Below are positions 10,184 to 18,406 of a stretch of DNA of 64,000 nucleotides, piece after piece. Position numbers and translations under genes: made by a program. The stretch covers positions 267,941 to 331,940 of the forward strand of contig NZ_OOHN01000008.1 of the NCBI RefSeq assembly GCF_900323545.1. Direction: 5' to 3'. Within the stretch, counting starts at the first letter, position 1, and each line of letters starts with the position of its first letter. Under the pieces are notes generated by a model that saw only the letters and a list, made by a program, of their open reading frames with translations, was not told the origin of the DNA and did no database searches. The DNA comes from Actinomyces sp. Marseille-P3109 (GTDB lineage: Bacteria > Actinomycetota > Actinomycetes > Actinomycetales > Actinomycetaceae).

Positions 10184-11317
10184 ATGAGCACAGAGGTCGA
10201 GATCGGACGCTCCAAGCGCGCTCTGCGCGCTTACTCCTTCGACGACATCGCCTTGGTGCCGGCGCGCCGCACTCGTGACACCTCCGAGGTGCGCGTGGGC
10301 TGGCAGATCGACGCCTATCACGTGGACCTGCCGGTCATGGCCTCACCCATGGACTCGGTGATGAGCCCCGAGACGGCCATCATGGTGGGACGCCTGGGTG
10401 GGATCGGTGTGCTGGACCTGGAGGGGCTGTGGACCCGCTACGAGGATCCCACCGATGCCCTCGAGCGCATCCGTCGGGCCGCCCCGTCCCAGGCCACGAG
10501 CGTCCTGCAGGAGGTCTACCGCGCCCCTGTCAGGCCCGAGCTCATCACCGAGCGGTTGACCCAGATCCGTGCCTCCGGCGTCGTCGTCGCCGGGCGCCTC
10601 AGTCCTGCCCAGACCCAGCGGCACTGGCGCACCGTGGTCGAGGCGGGCGTGGACCTCATGGTCATCCGCGGCTCCGTCGTGTCGGCCGAGCACGTCTCCG
10701 GAGCCGTCGAGCCCCTCAACCTCAAGCGGTTCATCTACGAGCTCGACGTGCCCGTCGTCGTCGGCGGGGTGACCACCTACACCGCCGCCCTCCATCTCAT
10801 GCGCACCGGCGCTGCCGGGGTCCTCGTGGGACAGGGCGGCGGCGCCTCATCCTCGGTGCGTCAGGTCCTGGGCCTGCACATGCCCATGGCCACCGCCGTG
10901 GCCGATGTCGCCGGCGCCCGCCGCGACTACCTCGACGAGTCCGGCGGCCGCTACGTCCACGTCATCGCCGACGGCTCAGTGGGCAACTCCGGCGACGTCG
11001 TCAAGGCCATCGCCTGCGGCGCCGACGCCGTCATGCTCGGTGCCGCTCTCGCCCGCGCCGAGGAGGCTCCCGGAGGCGGTTACCACTGGGGCGCCGAGGC
11101 CCGCCATGAGAGCCTGCCGCGGGGCTTCCGCAGCTACGTGGGCACAGTCGGCTCCATGGCCGAGATCCTCAACGGGCCCTCCGACCGCGCCGACGGCACC
11201 CTCAACATCATGGGCGCCCTGCGCCGAACCCTGGCCACTACCGGCTATGCCGACGTCAAGGAGCTCCAGCGGGTCGAGGTCGTCCTGTCCCCCTATGCAG
11301 GCTCTGCAGGTTCCTGA
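10184..11317 (+). CDS. guaB3: GuaB3-family IMP dehydrogenase-related protein
   Basis: 377 residues, a TIM barrel of the IMPDH/GMP reductase superfamily. It lacks the CBS pair of GuaB: sequence passes directly from the N-terminal barrel strands (FDDIALVPARRT) to the later ones. The loop that in GuaB carries the catalytic Cys reads VGQGGGASSSVRQ, without cysteine. The HVIADGSVGNSGDVVKAIACGADAVMLG segment (phosphate binding) is intact. The family is conserved beside guaB in actinobacteria. Cyanobacterial GuaB3 proteins have been reported to act as GMP reductases (from memory); whether this one does is open. The start is leaderless. Confidence 0.88.
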   Translation: MSTEVEIGRSKRALRAYSFDDIALVPARRTRDTSEVRVGWQIDAYHVDLPVMASPMDSVMSPETAIMVGRLGGIGVLDLEGLWTRYEDPTDALERIRRAAPSQATSVLQEVYRAPVRPELITERLTQIRASGVVVAGRLSPAQTQRHWRTVVEAGVDLMVIRGSVVSAEHVSGAVEPLNLKRFIYELDVPVVVGGVTTYTAALHLMRTGAAGVLVGQGGGASSSVRQVLGLHMPMATAVADVAGARRDYLDESGGRYVHVIADGSVGNSGDVVKAIACGADAVMLGAALARAEEAPGGGYHWGAEARHESLPRGFRSYVGTVGSMAEILNGPSDRADGTLNIMGALRRTLATTGYADVKELQRVEVVLSPYAGSAGS

Positions 11318-11493
11318 GTGTCATGAGTGAGCCCCGCCACGTACAACAGCCTTTTTGAGGCTCGGAACAGTGCAACTGAGCCGTGATCTCGGGTAGTCTC
11401 GGCCGGGACGCAGTCATCGCGCTGCTCACACCAATGCGGGGGCATGATCCGGTCCTCGCGCCGTTAGCCCCCACATGTCACAAGGAGCTTCAT

Positions 11494-11760
11494 ATGGCCC
11501 AGGTCACCGCCACTATCGCTTCCAAGGTCGGTCTGCACGCCCGTCCCGCCGCCACCTTCGTCAAGGCCGTCGCCGAGAAGGGCATCCCGGTCACCATTGC
11601 CAAGGAGGGCGGCGCTGCGGTTGACGCCTCTTCCATCCTCGGTGTGATGACCCTGGGCGCCGGCTTCGGTGACGTCGTCACCCTGGCCTCCGACGCCGAC
11701 GGCGCCGACGCCGCCCTCGAGGAGCTCAAGGTGCTCCTGGAGACCGACCTGGACGCCTGA
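11494..11760 (+). CDS. ptsH: Phosphocarrier protein HPr of the sugar phosphotransferase system
   Basis: An 88-residue phosphate relay between enzyme I and the sugar-specific EIIA proteins. The active-site His is H15 in GLHARPAA, and the regulatory-serine region (SSILGVMTLG, S46/S47) is conserved. Translation starts at ATG 11494 behind AAGGAG at 11482-11487. A GC-rich hairpin follows. No enzyme I or EII gene is in this window, so the partners are elsewhere. An HPr kinase is not expected in this phylum, so the serine may be unmodified. Confidence 0.95.
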   Translation: MAQVTATIASKVGLHARPAATFVKAVAEKGIPVTIAKEGGAAVDASSILGVMTLGAGFGDVVTLASDADGADAALEELKVLLETDLDA

Positions 11761-11775
11761 GAACAGGCCCAGCCG

Positions 11776-11808
11776 ACGGGGCGCGCTCCACTGCGGGGCG
11801 CGCCCCGT
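11776..11808 (+). terminator. Intrinsic-type terminator after ptsH
   Basis: ACGGGGCGCGC (11776-11786) pairs perfectly with GCGCGCCCCGT (11798-11808), starting 16 bases after the ptsH stop and followed by TCGTGTT. Confidence 0.75.
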
Positions 11809-11868
11809 TCGTGTTGAGGCGCTCGTGAGAATGAGAAACCAGCACGGACATCACTCACGGACATCACT

Positions 11869-12795
11869 GTGGATATCGCTGTCGCCCTCGTGCCCTCCCT
11901 GCTGTTCGGGGCACTGTCACTTCTGCTCGGGGCCTTCCCCACCGACACCCGCCGTCAGAACACCGCGGTCATGGTGGGGGCTGGAGCCGTCTCGCTAGGA
12001 TGCGCCGCCCTTCTCGGCGCGCCCTGGTCCCTGAGTGCCACCATGTGGGGCGCGGCCTGCGGGCTCATGTGGACCGGTGGTCAGGTCTTCGTCCTACGGG
12101 CCTTTCGCGCCTGGGGTGTCAGCCGCACCATGCCACTGACCACTGCCCTCCAGCTCCTGCTCAACGCCACCCTGGGCGTGAGCCTCTTCGGCGAGTGGCG
12201 CGCTCCTGGCTCCCTCGCCCTGGGAGCAGGGGCGCTCGCGCTCATCATGCTCGGCGCCGCTGGTTGCTCCTGGCAGGAGCGCACCGGGCCGGGCCCCACG
12301 GCCGCCCAGCGGCGCGACGGCCTGCTGGCCACTGCCGCCTCCGCCGTCCTCTACGGCTCCTACCCATCGCTGCTGCGCGCCGTTCACGTGCCCTCGGCCC
12401 ACGCCGTCGGCCCCATGGGACTGGGGCTGCTGGCCGGTGCGATCCTGTGCGCCCTTATCCTGCCGCGGCGCGCATCCCTGCGGGGCCCACGGATCGCACC
12501 GGCGCTGCTTGCCGGCGGGCTGTGGGCGATCGGCAACGTTCTCATGCTGCGCTCAACGGCGGCCGTGGGCGTGGCCTCCGGCTTCACCCTCTCCCAGCTC
12601 GGCTTCGTCCTGGCCACCGTCGGAGGCCTGACCATCCTGGGAGAGAAGCGCACCGGCCGGGAACGTGCGGTGGTTGCCGTCGGGATCGTGGCGGCCGTCG
12701 TCGGGCTGGTCCTGATGGGCACGGCAACCAGCATGGACGCGGGCATGAGCCCCTCGCGCCAGACCGTGCCGGGGAAAGTGCCTGAAGCCGTGTGA
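11869..12795 (+). CDS. GRP-family (DMT superfamily) sugar transporter, GlcU-like
   Basis: 308 residues with about ten predicted transmembrane helices arranged as two five-helix repeats, the layout of the glucose/ribose porter (GRP) family. Typical elements are a helix starting at the extreme N-terminus (DIAVALVPSLLFGALSLLLGA), the FGEWRAPG turn near residue 105 and the corresponding GEKRTGRE turn near 260, one in each repeat. Likely imports a sugar by proton or sodium symport. The start is taken as GTG 11869; no good ribosome site precedes it, only a tandem repeat of CGGACATCACT. Converges with the small membrane gene across strong hairpins. Confidence 0.72.
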   Translation: MDIAVALVPSLLFGALSLLLGAFPTDTRRQNTAVMVGAGAVSLGCAALLGAPWSLSATMWGAACGLMWTGGQVFVLRAFRAWGVSRTMPLTTALQLLLNATLGVSLFGEWRAPGSLALGAGALALIMLGAAGCSWQERTGPGPTAAQRRDGLLATAASAVLYGSYPSLLRAVHVPSAHAVGPMGLGLLAGAILCALILPRRASLRGPRIAPALLAGGLWAIGNVLMLRSTAAVGVASGFTLSQLGFVLATVGGLTILGEKRTGRERAVVAVGIVAAVVGLVLMGTATSMDAGMSPSRQTVPGKVPEAV

Positions 12796-12874
12796 TGCGG
12801 AGCCTCTGCCCCCGGGAATGCGTACTTCACGGCGCGGATTCTGAGCCCCCGGGGCGGTGCGTGAACCGCAAGGT

Positions 12875-12920
12875 GCGGCGACGACGGCGTCGCCGCAGTG
12901 GGGGCTGCGGCGACGCCGTC
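12875..12920. terminator. Two overlapping, mutually exclusive hairpins
   Basis: Hairpin 1 pairs GCGGCGACG (12875-12883) with CGTCGCCGC (12888-12896) over an ACGG tetraloop. Hairpin 2 pairs GACGGCGTCGCCGCAG (12883-12898) with CTGCGGCGACGCCGTC (12905-12920), a perfect 16-bp stem with a 6-base loop. They share bases 12883-12896, so only one can form at a time. The position between converging genes suggests a two-way terminator. Confidence 0.65.
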
Positions 12921-12963
12921 GATCGGGTTCGACCCAGGGGTCCTGATGCTGACTCAGCCGGAC

Positions 12964-13194
12964 TCAGTCCTGCTCGCCACCGGAGGGGTTCGGCTTGATC
13001 CACCACCACAGGCCCATACCCGCTGCGATGGACAGCAGGCCCAGGCCCGACCACAGGTTGGCGTTGATGCCGCCGGTCTTGCTCATCTCCTCGGCGCTGT
13101 TGAACAGGACCGAGCACACCACCAGGTAGAGGCCGATGAGCCCTAGAGCACCGGTGATGACCGCCCGGATGTCCGTGAGTGAACGATTGCTCAT
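12964..13194 (-). CDS. Small two-helix membrane protein, partner of the adjacent Na+/solute symporter
   Basis: 76 residues with two predicted transmembrane helices (AVITGALGLIGLYLVVCSVLF and WSGLGLLSIAAGMGLWWW) and a short polar loop. I do not recognise the family. It starts 30 bases after the symporter stop, with GAAGGAG in front of its ATG, so it is almost certainly translated from the same leftward message. Several SSS-family symporters have small membrane partners (ActP/YjcH, PanF/YhdT), which makes an accessory or subunit role the natural guess. Confidence 0.7.
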   Translation of the reverse strand: MSNRSLTDIRAVITGALGLIGLYLVVCSVLFNSAEEMSKTGGINANLWSGLGLLSIAAGMGLWWWIKPNPSGGEQD

Positions 13195-13224
13195 GAGTGT
13201 TCTCCTTCGTGTGTCCGAGCGGGT

Positions 13225-14943
13225 CTAGTGGAAGATGCAGTTGAGCGTGATGACCAGGGCCCCGGCGATGATCCCCAGCGGGATCGGACGGCGGTACCAG
13301 GGCAGTTCGTGCAGGTGCGGGTCGGTGCGCTCGCTCTTGGGGGTCAGGGCGTAGACGAAGCCCTTGAGCTCAGAGTCGGGCTTCGGCTCAGTGACCAGGG
13401 AGACCAGCACCGTGATGACGACGTCGACCGTGAATGCCACTCCCGCCGCGAGGAAGGCGCCGCCCTGCCCCGGCAGGACCAGGAACTCGTACTTGACGAG
13501 GATGTTGACCGCCAGGGAACCCAGGGTTCCGCCGACGAGGCCGATCCAACCGGCCTGCGAGGTGGCCCGCTTCCAGAACATCCCGATGATGAAGGTCGCG
13601 AACAGCGGCGCGTTGAACATCGAGAACAGTATCTGGAGATAGTCCATGAGGTTGGGGTAGCTCGCGGCGATGACCGCGGTGAAGATCGCGACCACGGAGG
13701 CCGTCAGGGTCGAAAGCTTGCCGACCTTGAGGTAGTGGGCGTCATCGGCGTCCTTCTTGAGGTAGTGCTGGTAGATGTCCACGCCCCATACGGTGTTGAA
13801 GGCGGAGATATTCGCCGCCATACCCGCCATGAAGGAGGCCAGCAGACCCGTGATCGCCAGACCCAGCAGACCGTTGGGCAGCAGGTCGCGCATGAGGTAG
13901 AGGACCGCGTCGTTGTACTGGTAGCTCGTGTTGGCCCCGGACTTGAGCTGCTGGACCTCCGTGACCATGACGCCGGCGACCATGCCCGGGACGATGACGA
14001 GGAAGGGCACGAACATCTTGACGAAGGTGCCGATGATCGGGGTCGACTGGGCCGAGGAGATCGAGTCCGAGGCCATGGCCCGCTGCACCTCGACGAAGTT
14101 CGTCGTCCAGTAGCCGAAGGACAGCACGAAGCCCAGGCCGAAGACCAGGCCGATCACCGACATGATGTTGGAGTCGAAGCCGGAGATCGAGTTGCCGGGC
14201 CAGGAGTGCAGCTGCTGAGCCGGGTCGGCTCCGATCTTGGTGGCGGCGTCGGTGATCTTGTCGGTCAGACCGTGCCAGCCGCCCACGCGGTGCAGGCCGA
14301 TGAGGGTCAGGGGCAGCAGCGCCGCCACAATGACGAAGAACTGGAGGACCTCGTTGTAGATCGCCGCGGAGAGTCCTCCCATGGTGATGTAGGAGAAGAC
14401 GATGACGGCGGCCACGATGAGTCCCACCCACAGGGGCCAGCCCAGCAGCCAATTCATGATCTTGCCCAGCAGGTACAGGTTGATACCGGCGATGAGCAGC
14501 TGGGCCAGGGCGAAGCTGATCGCGTTGACCAGGTGCGCGGCGGTGCCGTAGCGCTTGAGCATGAACTCGGGCACTGAGCGCACCTTGGAGCCGTAGTAGA
14601 AGGGCATCATGACTAGCCCCAGGAAGATCATGGCCGGGACCGCGCCGATCCAGAAGTAGTGGAAGGTCGGCATGCCGTACTCGGCGCCGTTGGCGGACAT
14701 TCCCATGATCTCGACGGCACCGAGGTTCGCCGAGACGAAGGCGATACCGGTCACCCAGGCCGGCAGGGACCGACCCGAGGTGAGGAAGCCGTCGGCCGTG
14801 GCGGCCTTGGACCGGGCGATGAGTCCGACGCCGATGACGAAGGCGAAGTAGATCGCGATAGGGATGTAGTCGTACCAGCGTGCGGCAATGAGTGTGCCGG
14901 ATGACGCTGACGAGGCTGACAGGGCGTGCAGCGTGGAGGACAT
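13225..14943 (-). CDS. Sodium:solute symporter (SSS family), SGLT-like
   Basis: A 572-residue inner-membrane transporter with about 14 hydrophobic helices. SSS marks include GFLTSGRSLPAWVTGI near residue 55, the GAEYGMPTFHYFWIGAVPA segment, the SYITMGGLSAAIYNEVLQ helix near 190 and GLLASFMAGMAANISAFNT near 370, where the sodium site usually lies. The overall look is that of sugar/inositol/galactose symporters rather than PutP or PanF, but the substrate is not proven. It begins at ATG 14943 with GAGAGG upstream. The intergenic space to rnhA (133 bp) must hold both divergent promoters. Confidence 0.85.
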   Translation of the reverse strand: MSSTLHALSASSASSGTLIAARWYDYIPIAIYFAFVIGVGLIARSKAATADGFLTSGRSLPAWVTGIAFVSANLGAVEIMGMSANGAEYGMPTFHYFWIGAVPAMIFLGLVMMPFYYGSKVRSVPEFMLKRYGTAAHLVNAISFALAQLLIAGINLYLLGKIMNWLLGWPLWVGLIVAAVIVFSYITMGGLSAAIYNEVLQFFVIVAALLPLTLIGLHRVGGWHGLTDKITDAATKIGADPAQQLHSWPGNSISGFDSNIMSVIGLVFGLGFVLSFGYWTTNFVEVQRAMASDSISSAQSTPIIGTFVKMFVPFLVIVPGMVAGVMVTEVQQLKSGANTSYQYNDAVLYLMRDLLPNGLLGLAITGLLASFMAGMAANISAFNTVWGVDIYQHYLKKDADDAHYLKVGKLSTLTASVVAIFTAVIAASYPNLMDYLQILFSMFNAPLFATFIIGMFWKRATSQAGWIGLVGGTLGSLAVNILVKYEFLVLPGQGGAFLAAGVAFTVDVVITVLVSLVTEPKPDSELKGFVYALTPKSERTDPHLHELPWYRRPIPLGIIAGALVITLNCIFH

Positions 14944-15064
14944 CGGTGTACCTCTCAGGAATTTGTTTCAGTGAGCAAGACCATCCTTGCTGTCGGGCAG
15001 ATTAGCACGGCGATGATACGGGCAAGGGAGGTTGCGCCTGTCCGGGGCCGCCGGCGTCGCTGGG

Positions 15065-15070
15065 TAGAGT
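15065..15070 (+). promoter_or_regulatory. -10 element of a leaderless rnhA promoter
   Basis: TAGAGT, then six bases (GCCCTT), then ATG 15077; no ribosome site. Same geometry as the three gua promoters in this window. Confidence 0.55.
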
Positions 15071-15076
15071 GCCCTT

Positions 15077-15637
15077 ATGACGATCACTGCTGCTGCCGAC
15101 GGCTCCTCCCTGGGCAACCCGGGACCGGCCGGCTGGGCCTGGTACGTGGATGATGACTGCTGGGCGGCCGGCGGCTGGGAGAGCTCGACCAACAACCGCG
15201 GCGAGCTCACCGCCGTCCTCGAGCTCCTGAGAGCCACCGAGGCCGCCGGCCTCGCCGGCGAGGAGCTCCTCATCCAGTGCGACTCCCAGTACGTCATCAA
15301 CTCCCTGACCAAGTGGCGCCACGGCTGGAAGAAGCGCGGCTGGCGCAAGGCCGATGGCAAGCCCGTCCTCAACGCCGATCTCGTCAAAGATCTCGACGCC
15401 GCGCTCACGGGCCGCACAGTGCGCTTCGAGTGGGTGCGCGGGCATGTCGGCCACCCCATGAACGAGGCCGCCGACTCCCGGGCCCGCGGCGCGGCCACCG
15501 CCTTCCAGCAGGGCCGCCCGGTGCCCGCGGGACCGGGCTGGACCCGGGGCGGCCAAACACAGGGGATGGCGCAGTCCTCCGACTCGCCGTCGTCGGGCGC
15601 TCCTGCGACCGGACCGCAGACCGACGCCCTGTTCTGA
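15077..15637 (+). CDS. rnhA: Ribonuclease HI
   Basis: 186 residues. Cleaves the RNA strand of RNA-DNA hybrids. The four catalytic acids are visible: D8 (AADGSSLGNPG), E43 (NNRGELTA), D69 (QCDSQYV) and D133 (NEAADSRAR), with the H123 loop (RGHVGHP). The basic handle (KWRHGWKKRGWRKADGKPV) of the E. coli-type enzyme is present. The last 40 residues are a low-complexity Ser/Gly/Pro tail not needed for catalysis. It has an independent leaderless start and is followed at 108 bp by gtrA on the same strand. Confidence 0.93.
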   Translation: MTITAAADGSSLGNPGPAGWAWYVDDDCWAAGGWESSTNNRGELTAVLELLRATEAAGLAGEELLIQCDSQYVINSLTKWRHGWKKRGWRKADGKPVLNADLVKDLDAALTGRTVRFEWVRGHVGHPMNEAADSRARGAATAFQQGRPVPAGPGWTRGGQTQGMAQSSDSPSSGAPATGPQTDALF

Positions 15638-15745
15638 GGCGGGAATTCGGGGCGGCACGTCCGCAGAATCCCAACAACCGGCTCTCACAGGAACGGCACA
15701 GGCGCTTCAAACAGGCGGCATAAGGCCTCAGGAGAGGCTGAAGCC

Positions 15746-16243
15746 ATGACGACGAGCCCCGCTCTCCCCGCACTGGCCACCCTCCCTGCCTCCCAGCCCA
15801 CCATCCTGGACCAGCTGGCCCGTATGCGCCGCCGCGTCCCGACGGTCTTCCTCTTCGCCGCCGTGTCCTTCACTGGCTGGACGGTCGACTACGTCCTGGT
15901 CCTCATCCTCAACTCGCTGACCGGATCGGTGCTCTACGCCATCGCCGGGGCCCGGATCGTCTCCTGCAACCTGGGCTTCCTGCTCAACCGGCGCCTGTTC
16001 CGCGCCTCCCCGGAGACCTTCTGGCGCTCCGCCGGCGGCTACGCAGCCGTCCAGGGCGGGGTTGCGGCGACCTCGTACGCCGGCATTGCGGTCCTCACCG
16101 GCGCCGGGGCGCCCCTGTGGCTGGCCAAGATGCTGGTGGACTCCACGCTCTTCATCGTCAGCTACCTGGCCCAGTCCCGCCTCGTCTACCGGGCTCGGAC
16201 GCAACAGCCCGCACTGGCGCCCGCGATGGTGGCGGCGGTCTGA
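15746..16243 (+). CDS. GtrA-family membrane protein
   Basis: 165 residues with four predicted transmembrane helices (about 34-55, 62-80, 98-118 and 128-145). The FLFAAVSFTGWTVDYVLV and CNLGFLLNRRLFRA motifs are typical of GtrA-like proteins, which are thought to move or help flip polyprenyl-linked sugars for surface glycan assembly. The start ATG 15746 follows CAGGAGAGG. Nothing else for cell-wall glycan synthesis is adjacent, so its partner glycosyltransferase is unknown. Confidence 0.82.
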   Translation: MTTSPALPALATLPASQPTILDQLARMRRRVPTVFLFAAVSFTGWTVDYVLVLILNSLTGSVLYAIAGARIVSCNLGFLLNRRLFRASPETFWRSAGGYAAVQGGVAATSYAGIAVLTGAGAPLWLAKMLVDSTLFIVSYLAQSRLVYRARTQQPALAPAMVAAV

Positions 16244-16256
16244 CGCCCCCTTATGG

Positions 16257-16294
16257 CCCCGCCCTTCGTCAACGGAGACCGAGGGCGGGGCCGT
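16257..16294. terminator. Bidirectional hairpin between gtrA-like gene and the response regulator
   Basis: GGCCCCGCCCT (16257-16267) pairs with AGGGCGGGGCC (16284-16294) with a 16-base loop, between converging genes. Confidence 0.65.
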
Positions 16295-16331
16295 GTGCGC
16301 CGGCAGTGAGGGGAGGGTGGACGACGCGGGG

Positions 16332-17048
16332 TCAGGACTGAGCGTCGCGCATGAGGATGACGAGCTGGACCCGGTCGCGCAGGTCCAGCTTGGTCAGGAT
16401 CCGGGTGACGTTCTTCTTGACCGAGTCCGGGGCCAGGACGAGTCTTTGGGCGATCTCCGCATTCGTCAGTCCCTCGGCCACCAGCTCGGCCACCTCGCGC
16501 TCACGGGGGCTAAGACGTTCGAGGCGTCGTTGTGCCGCGTGCTGCTGGGGTGAGACGGGGCTGAGCATGTGGCGGTTGAGCAGCTCGCGGGTGATGCGCG
16601 GAGTGAGGATCGCGTCCCCGGAGTTGACCGCCCGCAGCGCCTGGTGGAGCTGGGGTGTGCGGGTGTCCTTGAGCAAAAAGCCCGAGGCGCCCGCGGAGAG
16701 CGCTCCGAAGGCGAACTCGTCCTGGTCGTAGGTGGTCAGCACCAGGGTTCGGATCGAGGGGTAGAGCTGGGTGATGCGTGCCGTGGCGTCGATCCCGTTG
16801 AGGACGGGCATGCGCACGTCCATGAGGATGACGTCGGGAAGCGACCGCCGCTCCTGAAACAGCTCGGCGAGCTGATCAAGAGCGTCCTGGCCATGGGCGG
16901 CCTCGGCCACGACCTTGAGGTCATCGGCCCGGTTGATGATAAGGGACAGGCCCATGCGGGTGGCCCTCTGGTCATCGACGATCATGACTGTGATCGGGGT
17001 AGGACGCTCCAGGGGGAGTGGGCAGGACGGGAGGGAGGCAGGGGTCAT
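16332..17048 (-). CDS. NarL/LuxR-type response regulator
   Basis: 238 residues. The receiver domain begins after a short Pro-rich tail (VMIVDDQRATRMG, acidic pair D25/D26). The phosphoacceptor is D77 (ILMDVRMP), and the conserved Lys is in GFLLKDTRTP. The C-terminal LuxR helix-turn-helix reads LSPREREVAELVAEGLTNAE. Its ATG overlaps the TGA of the kinase gene (ATGA), so the two are translationally coupled. The output is probably the upstream ABC genes of the same operon. Confidence 0.93.
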   Translation of the reverse strand: MTPASLPSCPLPLERPTPITVMIVDDQRATRMGLSLIINRADDLKVVAEAAHGQDALDQLAELFQERRSLPDVILMDVRMPVLNGIDATARITQLYPSIRTLVLTTYDQDEFAFGALSAGASGFLLKDTRTPQLHQALRAVNSGDAILTPRITRELLNRHMLSPVSPQQHAAQRRLERLSPREREVAELVAEGLTNAEIAQRLVLAPDSVKKNVTRILTKLDLRDRVQLVILMRDAQS

Positions 17049-18373
17049 GCTTTCTCCAGATCCGGAATGTAGACCGGGACGACGGCGCGCAGCACCCAGC
17101 CGCCGGATCCCGGGGCGATGCTGGGGCCGACGTCAAGCGCACCGCCGCGCTCGTGGATCACGGAGGCCAGGTTGGTCAGTCCGTGACCGGTGGACAGCTC
17201 GTGGGAGTCCTGCGAGGAGTCGGCATGGATCGTGACGTGTCCGTCGTCGGACACGGTGATCCGGGTGGATGAGCCGGTGTGGTCCAGGGAGACGACGACG
17301 CGCGTGGCGCCCTCGGCGTGCCGCATGACGTTGGTGAGGGCCTCCCGGACGACGATGTAGACGAGTTCCCCGAGTGCCCGGCCCACGGCGGTGTCTCTGG
17401 GGCGTCGACCGGTCTCGGTGAGGGCCGCACTGATGCCGGTCGCCCGTACCGTGGTCAGCAGGTCCTCCAGCTGGTCCCAGCCGCGTGCGCCCGTGGCGAT
17501 CATCGGGCGCGAACTGGTCAAGGCGCCGGAACCGAAGTCGTCGAGGATGGCGGGTGAGGACTGCAACGAGGCGACCGCGTTCCTCGTATCGGCCAGGCCG
17601 TCGCGGGCCAAGGAGTTGACCAGGTCGATGGCCTCGTCGACATCCGGGATGCCGCTGGCGCCGTGGAGCCCCTCGGACAGGGCGATGATCGCGGTGAGGG
17701 AGTGGCCCACGGAGTCGTGGAGCTCGGCGGCCACTCGGGCCTGGTACCGGGCGGCATCGCGTTGCACTACGAGCTGCTGCTCAGCCGTGTGGGAGGCGAG
17801 CTGGGCGTCCCCGTGCTCCAGGGACTCCCGACGTGACCGGGTGATCGACGCCACGGTGACGACGACAATGAGAAACCCGGCCTCCTGCATGAAGTCCGAC
17901 AGCGGCACCCTCTCCTTCATGAGCCCCGGCAGTGGTCCGTTGATCGACGCGAGATAGGGGATGAACATGAAGGCGATGGTGGCGGCAATGCCCAGGAGCC
18001 GCTGTCGGACGCTCGCGATGGCGATCAGGGTGTAGACCGCCACCAGTAGCGGCAGGAGGAACTCTGCGGAGTCGCTCTTGATCATCTTGATCATGAGGGC
18101 CACGTTGTTGACGATGACGATCCCCAGAGGCCAGCGCCGTCGCCAGATCAGGGACAGGCCGGTCACCGCGGTGAGCACGAACTTGATCATGGGGACGTTG
18201 AAGCCGAGAGAAAAGGCGAGCACGATGCCGGCGCCCTGGAGCACGGCGTTGATGACAACCATGCCCCATGTCCCCACGGGGCTGGATCGGTACCACTCGG
18301 CGATGCGGTCCAGGCGCGTGCGCGGGACCCTGGGCCCGGCCTCGGGAAGCTGTTCGATGGACGTGCTGCTCAT
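17045..18373 (-). CDS. Sensor histidine kinase (HisKA_3/NarX type)
   Basis: 442 residues. Five or six transmembrane helices (about 36-180) with hardly any external loop, as in kinases that sense the membrane or a partner transporter. The dimerisation domain RVAAELHDSVGHSLT has H219 as phosphoacceptor. The HATPase domain has its N box at REALTNVMRHAEGA, a VSDDGHVTIH segment and GHGLTNLASVIHERGGAL. It lies 33 bases after the second permease gene and overlaps the response regulator by four bases. Intramembrane-sensing kinases beside ABC pumps commonly answer cell-wall-active peptides. Confidence 0.92.
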   Translation of the reverse strand: MSSTSIEQLPEAGPRVPRTRLDRIAEWYRSSPVGTWGMVVINAVLQGAGIVLAFSLGFNVPMIKFVLTAVTGLSLIWRRRWPLGIVIVNNVALMIKMIKSDSAEFLLPLLVAVYTLIAIASVRQRLLGIAATIAFMFIPYLASINGPLPGLMKERVPLSDFMQEAGFLIVVVTVASITRSRRESLEHGDAQLASHTAEQQLVVQRDAARYQARVAAELHDSVGHSLTAIIALSEGLHGASGIPDVDEAIDLVNSLARDGLADTRNAVASLQSSPAILDDFGSGALTSSRPMIATGARGWDQLEDLLTTVRATGISAALTETGRRPRDTAVGRALGELVYIVVREALTNVMRHAEGATRVVVSLDHTGSSTRITVSDDGHVTIHADSSQDSHELSTGHGLTNLASVIHERGGALDVGPSIAPGSGGWVLRAVVPVYIPDLEKA

Positions 18374-18406
18374 GGCTGGCGTCTCACTGTCACTCTCACC
18401 GTCGAC

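Noticed and set aside
13228..14577. A long open frame antisense to the sodium symporter
   Set aside because: Low-complexity Asp/Gly/Arg/Val composition caused by high-GC third positions of the real gene on the other strand; no family likeness.
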